Positions 1 to 8,315 of a DNA stretch of 64,000 bases are shown here, piece by piece. The position numbers and the translations under genes were made by a program. Under the pieces are notes generated by a model, which saw only the letters and a list, made by a program, of their open reading frames with translations, did not search any database and was not told the origin of the DNA. Each line of letters starts with the position of its first letter. The first letter of the stretch is position 1. This stretch comes from Streptomyces sp. NRRL B-3428 (GTDB lineage Bacteria > Actinomycetota > Actinomycetes > Streptomycetales > Streptomycetaceae), in contig JOGW01000003.1 of assembly GCA_000721375.1 (NCBI GenBank), positions 62,001-126,000 of the forward strand, read 5' to 3'.

Positions 1-1
1 C

Positions 2-1165
2 ATATCTCCGGAGGTCTGGGCGGTCGTCCTGTGGTGCGCGACCTTGGTGTACGGGCTGCTCGTGACCTCCTACCGGCTTCCCGGCGAGGCGACGGTCGAC
101 GGGGAGCCCGCCAAGACCGGTCCCTCGGGGCTCGGGTGGGCACTCCTCGCGACGGCCCTGAGCGCCGTGGCGGCCGGCAGCCGGCGGCTGCGCGAGCGGC
201 CGCTTTCCGGGTACGCGCTGTTCCTGCTCGGACCGGCGGGGGCGGCCGGGGCGCTCGGCATGTCCGAGTTCCCGCTGATGGCGTTCCTCGGGCCGGCCTT
301 CGCGCTGTATCTCGTCGCGCGCGAACACCCGCGCGGGACCAGCCTGGTGGCCGGCGGCCTCGCCCTGTTCGTGCTGGTACTCCCCGTGGCCGTACGCGTG
401 TTGCAGCGCGGGAACATCGAGACGACCCAGCTGCTCTCCGTGGTCCTCGCCGTTGTGGTCGCCTGGCTCGCCGGGGACTCCGCCGGGCAGGCCCACGCCC
501 ACACCGTGGCGCTGCACGCACAGACCGCCGCGCAGGCCATCACGGCCGAACGGCTGCGGATCGCCCGCGAGATGCACGACACGGTCGCCCACAGCATCGG
601 CATCATCGCCCTGCAGGCCGGCGCCGCCGCCCGCGTCGTGCACACCCAGCCGGACCGCGCGGGAGAGGCGATGCGCACGGTGGAGGAGGCCGGCCGCGAG
701 ACGCTCTCGGGTCTGCGCCGGATGCTCGCCACCCTGCGCGAGCCCGAACTGTCCCCGCTGCAGGGCCTGGCCGACCTCGACCGGCTCGCCGAGTCCACCT
801 CGGCGGCGGGCGTCCGGGTCGCGCTGACCTGGAAGGGCGCACGCCGCCCGCTGCCACCGGACATCGATCTGGCGGCATATCGCATCGTGCAGGAGGGGGT
901 CACGAATGTCGTCCGGCATGCGAGGACCGAGGAGTGCGAGGTTCGAGTGGATTACGGGGAGCGGGAGTTGACCTTGGAGATCACCGATCGTGGCCGGGGG
1001 CCGTCCGGACCGGGGTCCTCCGCACGGGGCTCGAACGGCTTCGGTCTGGCCGGGATGCGCGAGCGGGTCGCCCTGCTCCACGGGGAGTTCAGCGCGGCGG
1101 CCCGCCCCGGCGGCGGCTTCCGGGTGGCGGCGACGCTGCCGCTGCCCGCGGGGGCTGCCGCATGA
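2..1165 (+). CDS. Two-component sensor histidine kinase, NarL/DesK type (5' end outside window)
   Basis: The frame is already open at the window edge, so the true start lies upstream; the first internal start candidate is TTG at 44. The N-terminal half has several hydrophobic membrane segments (about 15-65, 165-330 and 350-465). A HisKA_3 dimerisation motif follows: REMHDTVAH, with the phospho-acceptor His codon at 575-577. The HATPase part shows an N box (QEGVTNVVRHA) and a G box (GFGLAGMRERV). Kinases of this family autophosphorylate and pass phosphate to a LuxR-type regulator. The stop overlaps the start of the next gene by ATGA (1162-1165), so the pair is translationally coupled. The signal it senses cannot be told from the sequence. 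Confidence 0.93.
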   Translation: MSPEVWAVVLWCATLVYGLLVTSYRLPGEATVDGEPAKTGPSGLGWALLATALSAVAAGSRRLRERPLSGYALFLLGPAGAAGALGMSEFPLMAFLGPAFALYLVAREHPRGTSLVAGGLALFVLVLPVAVRVLQRGNIETTQLLSVVLAVVVAWLAGDSAGQAHAHTVALHAQTAAQAITAERLRIAREMHDTVAHSIGIIALQAGAAARVVHTQPDRAGEAMRTVEEAGRETLSGLRRMLATLREPELSPLQGLADLDRLAESTSAAGVRVALTWKGARRPLPPDIDLAAYRIVQEGVTNVVRHARTEECEVRVDYGERELTLEITDRGRGPSGPGSSARGSNGFGLAGMRERVALLHGEFSAAARPGGGFRVAATLPLPAGAAA

Positions 1166-1812
1166 TCCGCGTAGCGCTCGTCGACGACCAGCCGCTGGTC
1201 CGCACCGCCCTCCAGATGGTCATCGCTGACGCACCGGACCTGGAGCTGGTCGCCGAAGCGGGCGACGGCGCCGAAGCCGTGCGCCTCGCCACGGAAGCGG
1301 CACCCGACGTGATCGTGATGGACATCCGGATGCCGGGCATGGACGGCATCGAGGCCACCCGCCGTATCGTCGCGGGCCCGTCCTTCGCGCAGGTCATCGT
1401 CCTGACCACCTTCGACGAGGACGAGTACGTCTACGGTGCGCTGCGCGCGGGAGCGGCCGGGTTCCTGGTCAAGGACATGGCACTTGAGCAGATCCTCGAC
1501 GCGGTACGGGTGGTCGCGGCCGGGGACGGTCTGATCGCCCCGGGCGTCACCCGCCGCCTGATCCAGGACTTCGCGGCCGTCGAACCCGCCGGACCGCCAC
1601 GCTCCGTCGACGGCATCACCGACCGCGAGCGCGAGGTGCTCACCCTCATCGGCTCGGGCCTGACCAACGCGGAGATCGCCGAGACCCTGACCATCTCCCC
1701 CGCCACCGCGAAGACCTACGTGACCCGGCTCCTGGCCAAACTGGACGCGCGCGACCGCGTCCACCTGGTGATCCTCGCGTACGAGGCGGGCCTGGTCTCG
1801 ACCGGCAGATGA
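1162..1812 (+). CDS. Response regulator, NarL/FixJ (LuxR HTH) family
   Basis: The 216-residue protein has a receiver domain (about 1-120) followed by a LuxR-type helix-turn-helix (about 148-212). The acidic pocket is DD at 8-9, the phosphorylation site is Asp54 in VMDIRMPG, and the conserved Lys is in FLVKDM. The C-terminal part shows the classic TDREREVLTLIGSGLTNAEI pattern. The ATG overlaps the kinase stop codon, so this is its cognate regulator. An in-frame extension far upstream exists but runs through the kinase gene and is a shadow. The target genes are unknown. Confidence 0.95.
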   Translation: MIRVALVDDQPLVRTALQMVIADAPDLELVAEAGDGAEAVRLATEAAPDVIVMDIRMPGMDGIEATRRIVAGPSFAQVIVLTTFDEDEYVYGALRAGAAGFLVKDMALEQILDAVRVVAAGDGLIAPGVTRRLIQDFAAVEPAGPPRSVDGITDREREVLTLIGSGLTNAEIAETLTISPATAKTYVTRLLAKLDARDRVHLVILAYEAGLVSTGR

Positions 1813-1869
1813 GATCCCTGCCGCTTCGTCTGCCGCTGCCGCCGCCACTGCCCGGTCTCAGCCCCCGCC

Positions 1870-2649
1870 TCAGCCCGCGAGCAGCTCCGCAAGCCGTCGC
1901 GCCGCGAACGGCACGAGGTCCGCGACCGGAAGCAGCCGGCACTCGGCCGCGCCGACCTCGACCGGTGTGATCCCCGCGTACTCCTCGAACTCGGCGCCCA
2001 CCTGCGGAAAGAACCGCCCGTTGTCGTTGCCGACGTCCGTCGTCTCCACCCAGACCCGCTCGCCGTCGACCGCCATCGGGAAGCGGCGCAGCTTGAGCCG
2101 GGGCGCGGGCGTCAGGGTCTCCGCGTAATGCAGGAAGGTGTTGCGGTTGTGGCCCACACCGACCAGGAAGATGTGTCCGCCCAGGTCGTGCAGCCGGCCG
2201 AACGGCGAGGTGCGGCCGATGGCGAACCCCAGGGACTGCTCGTGGACGATCTCCGCGGCCCGGTGCCCGATCGCGGCCACGGAGGCCTGCGGATGCCGGC
2301 TGCGCAGAGCGCCCGGCAGCGCGCGCACGACTTCGGCGACGGCGCCCATCTCGGTGGTGACCAGGTCTTGGTGGAACAGCGGTACGGCGGCCCGCAGCGC
2401 GGCGGTCTCCGCGTCCGGCGCTCCGGTCCGCTCCGGGCAGGGGTCGGTGACCTGCCAGGTGAAGGCGGGCGTCACCAGGGTTCCGGTGGGCCCGAGCACG
2501 CTGCGCAGGCTCTCGGCCACCGCCGCGGCCCCGCCCTCCACCGTCCCGAGGCTGGACAGCGAGGCGTGCACGATCACCTGCATGCCCTCGTCGAGCCCGG
2601 CTTTGCGCCAGCCCTCGACGAGATCGTCGCTGGTCAGTGACGTACCCAT
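1870..2649 (-). CDS. Aminoglycoside N(3)-acetyltransferase family protein
   Basis: The 259-residue protein belongs to the Antibiotic_NAT / AAC(3) family, which transfers acetyl from acetyl-CoA to an amino group, classically N-3 of 2-deoxystreptamine aminoglycosides. Typical blocks are VHASLSSLG near the N terminus, LGPTGTLVTPAFTW, RSRHPQASVAAIG and VGVGHNRNTFLHYAE. The start ATG at 2649 has GGAGG 10 nt upstream; the open frame extends further but without support. It is convergent with the two-component pair and divergent from the ATP-grasp gene. Many chromosomal actinobacterial members do not give resistance, so the real acceptor may be a metabolite. Confidence 0.85.
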   Translation of the reverse strand: MGTSLTSDDLVEGWRKAGLDEGMQVIVHASLSSLGTVEGGAAAVAESLRSVLGPTGTLVTPAFTWQVTDPCPERTGAPDAETAALRAAVPLFHQDLVTTEMGAVAEVVRALPGALRSRHPQASVAAIGHRAAEIVHEQSLGFAIGRTSPFGRLHDLGGHIFLVGVGHNRNTFLHYAETLTPAPRLKLRRFPMAVDGERVWVETTDVGNDNGRFFPQVGAEFEEYAGITPVEVGAAECRLLPVADLVPFAARRLAELLAG

Positions 2650-2762
2650 GACGTGCGTTCCTCCCCGTCGGCCGCGTTCCGGCCGAGCCGTCCGACCGTA
2701 ACCGACGTGTAGTTTGAACACACAACCACTCATCGTCAGCCGGAACGCACCCGAGGACCCCG

Positions 2763-3605
2763 ATGCCGTCCGCCAAGCCCCGCATCCTCTACGTCACCGA
2801 CCTCGCCTACCCGGCGCGCGGACGGCGCTACTGCGACGAGGACATCGCCCTGACGGCCCGGCTGCGCGAGCACTTCGACCTCGCGCTGTGCCATCCCCTG
2901 GACGCGGCCGCGCTGATGGACTCCTTCGACGCGGTGGTCATACGCAACAGCGGCCCGGTGCTCAACTACCAGGAGGCGTACGAGGAGTTCCGCGCCACGG
3001 CCCTGGCGCGCGGCACCCGCGTCTACAACCCGCTGAACGGCCGCGGCGACATGGCCGGCAAGGACTACCTGCTCGAACTGACCGCCGCAGGCCTGCCCGT
3101 GATCCCCACCGCCGACCGCGCCGAGGACACCGGACGGCTGCCGGCCGCCGACGCGTACATCGTGAAGCCGAAGCTCGGCGCCGACTCGCTCGGGCTGCGC
3201 ACGCTCGCGCCCGAAGAGCTCGCGACGCTCCCGTACGAGGAGGGGATCCTGGTCCAGCCCAGGATCCCCTTCCGGTACGAGGTCTCCTTCTACTTCGTCG
3301 ACGCCGCCTTCCAGTACGCCTTGTACGCACCCGATCCGGACCGCCGCTGGGAACTCGTCCCCTACGAACCCACCGCGGCCGACCTGGAGTTCGCCCGCAC
3401 CTTCATCGACTGGAACACCCTGGCGCACGGCATCCAGCGCGTGGACGCCTGCCGTGCACCGGACGGGGCGCTGCTCCTGGTGGAGCTGGAAGACCTGAAC
3501 CCTTATCTGTCGCTCGACCTGGTCGATGCGCAGACCCGGGACGCCTTCGTGGCCGCCATGGTCGAGTCCGTGGGCGGGTTCGTCGAAGGATCAGCCGCGC
3601 GCTGA
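2763..3605 (+). CDS. ATP-grasp superfamily protein
   Basis: The 280-residue protein has the features of a RimK/glutathione synthetase-like ATP-grasp fold. An N-terminal Rossmann-like part begins RILYVTDLAYPARG. AYIVKPKLGADSLGLR (about 132-147) fits the ATP-binding lysine and glycine-rich loop. VELEDLNPYLSLD (about 240-252) fits the metal-binding Glu/Asn near the end. Such enzymes ligate a carboxylate to an amine through an acyl phosphate. The start ATG follows GAGGACCCCG. The 3' end overlaps the convergent hydrolase gene by 15 nt. The substrate is unknown. Confidence 0.8.
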   Translation: MPSAKPRILYVTDLAYPARGRRYCDEDIALTARLREHFDLALCHPLDAAALMDSFDAVVIRNSGPVLNYQEAYEEFRATALARGTRVYNPLNGRGDMAGKDYLLELTAAGLPVIPTADRAEDTGRLPAADAYIVKPKLGADSLGLRTLAPEELATLPYEEGILVQPRIPFRYEVSFYFVDAAFQYALYAPDPDRRWELVPYEPTAADLEFARTFIDWNTLAHGIQRVDACRAPDGALLLVELEDLNPYLSLDLVDAQTRDAFVAAMVESVGGFVEGSAAR

Positions 3606-4733
3606 GCGGTACACCGCCTCACCGAGCTGCAGATTCTCCGCCGCGGCACCACCCGGGAACGCGAACAGCCGCCGCGTGTACGCATACGTGAGCCCGGTCG
3701 CCGGATCCGCCCAGGCCTCCGCACCCGCCGCACCGCAGTGCCCGAAGGCGTCCGCACCGAGGTAGGGGTAGCGGACCTGCTGGGTCTCGAAGCCGACGAG
3801 GAAGTGCTCGACCTCGCCCGTGACCACATCGGCGCCCGCCGTCCGCACCCCCGTGAACTGCGCGAGTGTCTCCGGCTTCAGCAGCGCGGGACCGCCGTCG
3901 AGCCCGGTCAGTGCGGCCGCGTACATCCCGGCCACACCGCGCGCGTTGCCCACACCGCCGGCCGAAGCAGGTGCGTTGGCGCGGACCACCGGGGAGTTGC
4001 CGTAGACGGTGAGATCAGGGGTGCCCTCGACGTTGAACGCGATCCGCATCGCCTCACCCATCACCCCCGCGGCCAGCCCGGCGAGCTGCTCGGGCGTCGG
4101 GCGCATCGGCAGGACGTCGCGGGTGCGGGCCGCCTCCTTCTCCGGCAGGCCCAGATAGAAGTCGAGTCCGTACGGGGAGCGCAGCCGCTCCTCGTAGATC
4201 TCCTGCACCGAGCGCCCGGTGGCCCGCCGCACCACCTCACCGACCAGCGCACCGATGACCAGCGCGTGATAGCCGTACGCGGTGCCGGGCTGCCACAGCG
4301 GGCGCTGGGCGGCGAGGCGTGCGGCGAGCGTCTGTTCGTCGGCGAGTTCCTCGACGCTCGCGCCGCCGGGGACACCGACCACGCCGGCACGGTGCTGGAG
4401 CAGTCCGCGCAGGGTGAGCGCGCCCTTGCCCTGGGCCGCGAATTCCGGCCAGTAGTGGGCGACTTCCCGGTCCAGATCGAGCACACCGTCCTGGACGAGC
4501 AGCGCGACGACCAGATACGCCGCGCCCTTGGTGATGGAGTAGAGGGGCGCGAGCTCGTCGCCGGTCTCCTGCACATCGGTCGCGGCCCACAGGTCGACCA
4601 CGCGCCGGCCGCCCTGATAGACGGCGAGCTGCGCTCCCGCGTCGGCGGGCTCTCGCGCGACGACCGCCGCGAACTCCTCCCGTACGGCCTCGAATCCCTT
4701 CGCGACCTCACCCGCCACGTGTGCCTGCGCCAT
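3591..4733 (-). CDS. Serine hydrolase of the beta-lactamase (class C/EstB) superfamily
   Basis: The 380-residue protein has the beta-lactamase fold used by class C enzymes, DD-peptidases and EstB-type esterases. The nucleophile motif SxxK is seen as SITKGAA (about 83-89), and a YxN-like element as YGYHALVIG. No signal peptide is visible, which favours a cytoplasmic esterase over a secreted beta-lactamase. ATG 4733 has GGGGAG just upstream. The last 15 nt overlap the end of the ATP-grasp gene on the other strand. The exact substrate cannot be told. Confidence 0.88.
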   Translation of the reverse strand: MAQAHVAGEVAKGFEAVREEFAAVVAREPADAGAQLAVYQGGRRVVDLWAATDVQETGDELAPLYSITKGAAYLVVALLVQDGVLDLDREVAHYWPEFAAQGKGALTLRGLLQHRAGVVGVPGGASVEELADEQTLAARLAAQRPLWQPGTAYGYHALVIGALVGEVVRRATGRSVQEIYEERLRSPYGLDFYLGLPEKEAARTRDVLPMRPTPEQLAGLAAGVMGEAMRIAFNVEGTPDLTVYGNSPVVRANAPASAGGVGNARGVAGMYAAALTGLDGGPALLKPETLAQFTGVRTAGADVVTGEVEHFLVGFETQQVRYPYLGADAFGHCGAAGAEAWADPATGLTYAYTRRLFAFPGGAAAENLQLGEAVYRSARG

Positions 4734-4808
4734 GTCTCCCCCTTGCTGTGCGTTCCTTCGTTCGAAGGGGGTCAACCGGGCGGGTGGGCAGGGCATTCCC
4801 CGACGCGA

Positions 4809-4850
4809 CAACCGGGTTCAGGCCAGCAGCAACCGGGTTCAGGACAGCAG
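4809..4850. repeat. 21-bp direct repeat x2 spanning the sigma factor stop codon
   Basis: Two adjacent 21-bp copies (4809-4829 and 4830-4850) differ at one base. The sigma factor stop codon (4839-4841, minus strand) lies in the second copy, and the first copy reproduces the same stop context immediately downstream. It looks like a recent tandem duplication of the gene's 3' end. Confidence 0.9.
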
Positions 4851-6071
4851 CCGGGCGGCGCGCGCCCGCAGGTAGCGCCGCTCGGGCCGGCTCAAGGTGC
4901 CCTCCGCCGCCGCTCCGTACGCGACCCGCGCCCCTTCCGTGTCACCGGACTTCTCCAGGAGATGCGCCCGTACGGCATGAAAGCGGTAGTGCGCCCCGAG
5001 CACCCGCTCCAGCTCCCCGAGTTCCCCGAGCCCCGCCTCGGGCCCGTGCACCATGGCGACCGCGACCACCCGACCGAGCTGGGCCATCGGCTCGGGTGCC
5101 CGCCGTACGAGCACGTCGTACAGCGCGAGGATCTGCGGCCAGTCCGTGTCCTCGGCGCGCGCCGCCTCGTCGTGCAACGCGGCGATGGCGGACTGCAGTT
5201 GATACGCCCCCGCGGGCCCCTGCCCGAGCGCCTCCTCCACCAACTTCAGGCCCTCGTCGATCGCGGCCCGCTCCCACAGCGAGCGGTCCTGCTCGTCCAG
5301 CGGGATGAGCTCGCCGTCGGCTCCCGTACGCGCCGGGGTGCGGGCGTCGGTGAGCAGCATCAGCGCGAGCAGCCCGGTCACCGCACCTTCCACGGGCAGC
5401 AACTTCCTTACGGCGCGCGTGAGACGGATGGCCTCGTGGGCGAGATCGGCGCGGTGCAGTTCCGGTCCCGACGTCGCCGTATACCCCTCGTTGAAGATCA
5501 GATACAGAATCTGCAGCACGGCGGCGAGGCGCTGGTCACGGTCCTCGGGCCCCGGCTGCCGGAACGGCACACCCCTGATCTTCTGCTTGGCCCTGCTGAT
5601 CCGCTGGGCCATCGTCGCCTCGGGCAGCAGATGCGCCCGCGCGATCTCCGCCGTGGTCAGACCGCCGACCGCGCGCAGGGTGAGCGCGATCTGCGCGGCG
5701 GGCGTCAACTCCGGGTGGCAGCACAGGAAGAGCAGCGTGAGCGTGTCGTCCTCGGACGGCGCTCGCGACTCACCGGGCGGCGGCGCCGTCCAGGAATCGA
5801 CGGGCGCGAGCCGCGCCGCCTCCTCCTCCCTCCTCGCCCGGGCCTGCTCGCTGCGCAGCCGGTCGGTGAGCCGGCGCGAGGCGACCCGGATCAGCCAGCC
5901 GCGCGGATTGTCGGGCGTCCCCTCCTGCGGCCACTGCTCCGCGGCGGCCAGCAGCGCCTCCTGTACGGCGTCCTCGGCGAGATCGAAGTGCCCGTAACGC
6001 CGTATGAGCGCGCCGAGGACCTGCGGCGCATGCTTGCGCAGCAGGTCCTCGACTCCGTGCGCGTCTCTCAC
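4839..6071 (-). CDS. RNA polymerase sigma factor, ECF42-like with long C-terminal domain
   Basis: The 410-residue protein is much longer than an ordinary ECF sigma factor. Sigma region 2 lies near the start (IRRYGHFDLAEDAVQEALLAA, then PRGWLIRVASRRLTDRLR). Region 4 follows (LTLRAVGGLTTAEIARAHL). The remaining ~240 residues form the helical, TPR-like C-terminal domain typical of the SigJ/ECF42 group (FNEGYTA and DDVLVRRAPEP-like segments). The GTG start at 6071 overlaps the TGA of the DGPF gene by GTGA and has GAGGGGG upstream. ECF42 factors are encoded beside DGPF proteins, as here, and lack a classical anti-sigma factor. Confidence 0.9.
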   Translation of the reverse strand: MRDAHGVEDLLRKHAPQVLGALIRRYGHFDLAEDAVQEALLAAAEQWPQEGTPDNPRGWLIRVASRRLTDRLRSEQARARREEEAARLAPVDSWTAPPPGESRAPSEDDTLTLLFLCCHPELTPAAQIALTLRAVGGLTTAEIARAHLLPEATMAQRISRAKQKIRGVPFRQPGPEDRDQRLAAVLQILYLIFNEGYTATSGPELHRADLAHEAIRLTRAVRKLLPVEGAVTGLLALMLLTDARTPARTGADGELIPLDEQDRSLWERAAIDEGLKLVEEALGQGPAGAYQLQSAIAALHDEAARAEDTDWPQILALYDVLVRRAPEPMAQLGRVVAVAMVHGPEAGLGELGELERVLGAHYRFHAVRAHLLEKSGDTEGARVAYGAAAEGTLSRPERRYLRARAARLLS

Positions 6072-6481
6072 ACATCGCCCCCTCGGGAGTCGATCGGCCG
6101 GATGATCACCGGATAGAAGGGCGCACCCTCGGGCTGCGGGCACTCGGTGATCCGCTCGGCGATCGCGGTGACCCGCTCGACCGATTCGCAGTCGAGGATC
6201 CAGTAGCCGGCGAGCAGTTCCTTGGTCTCGCTGTAGGGCCCGTCGGTGACAACCACCCGTCCGTCGGCGCCCCGGAACACCGACCGCTGCTGAGCGGGCG
6301 AGGTCAGACCCTGTCCGTCGACCATCTCACCCGACTCCGCGAGGTCGTTGTTGAGATCGGTCATGAAGGCGTACATGGCCTGCAGGTCCTTCTCGCTCCA
6401 GGCCGGGCTGTGCTCGTTCGCCTGTCCGCTCATGGCCTCGTAGTCGGCCTTCGAGCCCTGCACCATCACGAGGTACTTCAT
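6068..6481 (-). CDS. YCII-related (DGPF domain) protein
   Basis: The 137-residue protein opens MKYLVMVQGSKADYEAM and carries the DGPYSETKELLAGYWILD block that defines the DGPF/YCII family. These small alpha/beta ferredoxin-like proteins are linked to ECF42 sigma factors, possibly as part of their regulation or output. ATG 6481 has AAGGAG 7 nt upstream. The stop overlaps the sigma factor start (GTGA), so the two genes form a coupled operon. Confidence 0.9.
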   Translation of the reverse strand: MKYLVMVQGSKADYEAMSGQANEHSPAWSEKDLQAMYAFMTDLNNDLAESGEMVDGQGLTSPAQQRSVFRGADGRVVVTDGPYSETKELLAGYWILDCESVERVTAIAERITECPQPEGAPFYPVIIRPIDSRGGDV

Positions 6482-6615
6482 GGTCACTCCTTGTGTGGGG
6501 CCGCCCCTGGTCGTGGGCGGCTTGCACAGGAGACGTCGGAGCGGACCGACGCTTCTCGACAGACCGCGCGGATTTTTCCCGTACGGAGTTCTCCAGCCGC
6601 CTCCGTACGCCGCCG

Positions 6616-6903
6616 CTAGCCGCTTCCGCCGACCCCCTCCTCCCCTTCCTCCCGCTCCTCCCCTTCCTGCCGCCCGCCCGGGGCTTCGGCCTCGGGCGGG
6701 TCCACGGCGGCCGGGCAGCGAGGGTTGTGGCAGGGACCTGCCGAGTACCGGGGCACGAAGGCGCCGAGCACCTTGCGGGGCTTGACGACCGTTTCCACAG
6801 GCTGCTTGCACACCGGGCACACGTCACCGGGCCGATGCGAACCGACCCGACCCGTCTCCTGCAGAGCACGGGCCGCGGCCGTCCGACTGTCTCGTCTGGC
6901 CAT
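6616..6903 (-). CDS. Small zinc-ribbon protein, conserved hypothetical
   Basis: The 95-residue protein contains CPVCKQP (about 29-35) and CHNPRCP (about 58-64), two Cys pairs that fit a zinc ribbon. A charged low-complexity Glu/Gly tail ends it. ATG 6903 is preceded by GGAGGT with only about 1 nt of spacing, which is unusually tight, but no better start is visible. The function is unknown; DNA-, RNA- or protein-binding are all possible. Confidence 0.75.
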   Translation of the reverse strand: MARRDSRTAAARALQETGRVGSHRPGDVCPVCKQPVETVVKPRKVLGAFVPRYSAGPCHNPRCPAAVDPPEAEAPGGRQEGEEREEGEEGVGGSG

Positions 6904-6945
6904 ACCTCCACGGTATTGCGGCCGGGCCGGGGCGGCCAGGCCCGC

Positions 6946-7179
6946 TTACGTGGCCGTGTCCCAGGCCGCCTGCTTCAGCGCCATCCGCGCCGCGGGCGAG
7001 GCCCCCCGGGGCGTGGCCCAGTACGGATGCGCCGCGATCTGCCGCGACAACGTGAGCAGCCGGCGCCGCAGCACTGTGTAGTCCCTGCCGGACGCGGAAG
7101 CGGTAGCCAGTCGCCGGCAGGCGGCGTACCACTCGATCTGCGCCTGCAGAAGATCATCGGGGAAGAGGTGTCCTGTCAC
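6946..7179 (-). CDS. Small conserved hypothetical protein
   Basis: The 77-residue Arg-rich helical protein (HLFPDDLLQAQIEWYAACRRL...) starts at GTG 7179 with GGAGG only 1 nt upstream. Longer in-frame starts lack a ribosome site and have poor codon use. No motif was recognised. It lies 42 nt downstream of the zinc-ribbon start, on the same strand. Confidence 0.65.
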   Translation of the reverse strand: MTGHLFPDDLLQAQIEWYAACRRLATASASGRDYTVLRRRLLTLSRQIAAHPYWATPRGASPAARMALKQAAWDTAT

Positions 7180-7316
7180 GCCTCCGATTCCACCACGTGT
7201 TCGAATATTTGTGCGAACGGACGCGCGGGACACCCCGACGGCCCAGGTAAAGGGAACGCCAAGATCCCCTGGGGCGTTAGCTGGACAGAACGGCACAACG
7301 ACTCAAGGAGCAGGCA

Positions 7317-7550
7317 ATGGCAGGGTTCCTCGACCGAGCCAAGCAGCAGGCGCAGCAGGGCCTCGCGCAGGGCAAGCAGAAGATCGACGAGGTGCAGGCC
7401 CAGCGTGCGGGTTCGGACCTCCTGAAGAAGCTCGGCGCCGCGTACTACGCCGAGCGCCAGGGCACCGGCAGCCCGCAGGCCACCCAGCAGGCACTGCAGG
7501 CCGTCGAAGCGCACATCGCCACGAACGGGGACTCGTTCCTGCGCAGCTGA
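7317..7550 (+). CDS. Small conserved hypothetical protein (helical, Gln/Lys rich)
   Basis: The 77-residue protein begins MAGFLDRAKQQAQQGLAQGK, strongly amphipathic and helical, and ends AHIATNGDSFLRS. AAGGAG lies about 8 nt before ATG 7317. No enzyme motif or membrane segment is seen. The N-terminal helix could lie on a membrane surface. The function is unknown. Confidence 0.8.
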   Translation: MAGFLDRAKQQAQQGLAQGKQKIDEVQAQRAGSDLLKKLGAAYYAERQGTGSPQATQQALQAVEAHIATNGDSFLRS

Positions 7551-7693
7551 CCGCAGCCGCCTCCACGGTTGACCGATTCCGCTCGCTCACACCTCGAACA
7601 GGTCGCCTTCGCAAAGCAGTTCCGGTACAAGCGTGCGCTAACGAGGCGACGCGCAACCGGGCGCTTGCGCCGTATGCGATACGAGGAGTCGGC

Positions 7694-8284
7694 ATGGCCG
7701 CACCCATGTCCGCGAGCAGCCTGCTCGACGCCCTGCGCGACGAGGGTCTGACCGTCGTCGAGGTCGGCGACTGGCGGCATCACAACCGCAACCACAAAGG
7801 GGCCTGGGGCCCGGTGCACGGCGTGATGATCCACCACACCGTGACCAAGGGCAGCGAGCGCACCGTCCGGATCTGCCGTGACGGACACGCCTCGCTGCCC
7901 GGCCCGCTGTGCCACGGCGTGATCACCAAGGACGGCCGGGTCCACCTGGTGGGCCACGGCCGCACCAACCACGCGGGCCTCGGCGACGACAACGTGCTGC
8001 GCGCCGTCATCGCCGAGAAGGCACTGCCGCATGACAACGAGGCGAACACCGACGGCAACCGCCACTTCTACGGCTTCGAGTGCGAGAACCTCGGCGACGG
8101 CGAAGACCCGTGGCCGGCCGCCCAGTTGGAGGCGATCGAGAAGGCCACGGCGGCGATCTGCCGCCATCACGGCTGGAGTGCCCGCTCGGTGATCGGCCAT
8201 CGCGAGTGGCAGCCGGGCAAGGTCGACCCGCGCGGGTTCGCGATGGGGACGATGCGGGAGCGGATCGCGGAGCGGCTCAAGTAG
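7694..8284 (+). CDS. N-acetylmuramoyl-L-alanine amidase (Amidase_2 / PGRP fold)
   Basis: The 196-residue protein has the zinc amidase fold that cleaves the MurNAc-L-Ala bond of peptidoglycan. MIHHTVTKG supplies the first His ligand and IGHREWQPGKVDPRG holds the C-terminal His and Asp/Lys elements. No signal peptide is visible, and there is no cell-wall binding domain. It may be released by lysis or act in phage-like or spore lysis functions. GAGGAG sits 6 nt before ATG 7694. Confidence 0.9.
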   Translation: MAAPMSASSLLDALRDEGLTVVEVGDWRHHNRNHKGAWGPVHGVMIHHTVTKGSERTVRICRDGHASLPGPLCHGVITKDGRVHLVGHGRTNHAGLGDDNVLRAVIAEKALPHDNEANTDGNRHFYGFECENLGDGEDPWPAAQLEAIEKATAAICRHHGWSARSVIGHREWQPGKVDPRGFAMGTMRERIAERLK

Positions 8285-8315
8285 CCGGGCAAGGGGCGGC
8301 GGGGACAATGGTCGG

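Noticed and set aside
31..1161. Open frame upstream of and in frame with the response regulator (would give 593 residues)
   Set aside because: It runs through the kinase gene in another frame, is Arg-rich shadow sequence, and the ATG at 1162 with ATGA overlap gives a normal 216-residue regulator.
1870..2649. Calling the AAC(3)-like gene an acquired resistance gene
   Set aside because: Base and codon use match the neighbours, no mobile element is near, and many such chromosomal enzymes have other substrates.
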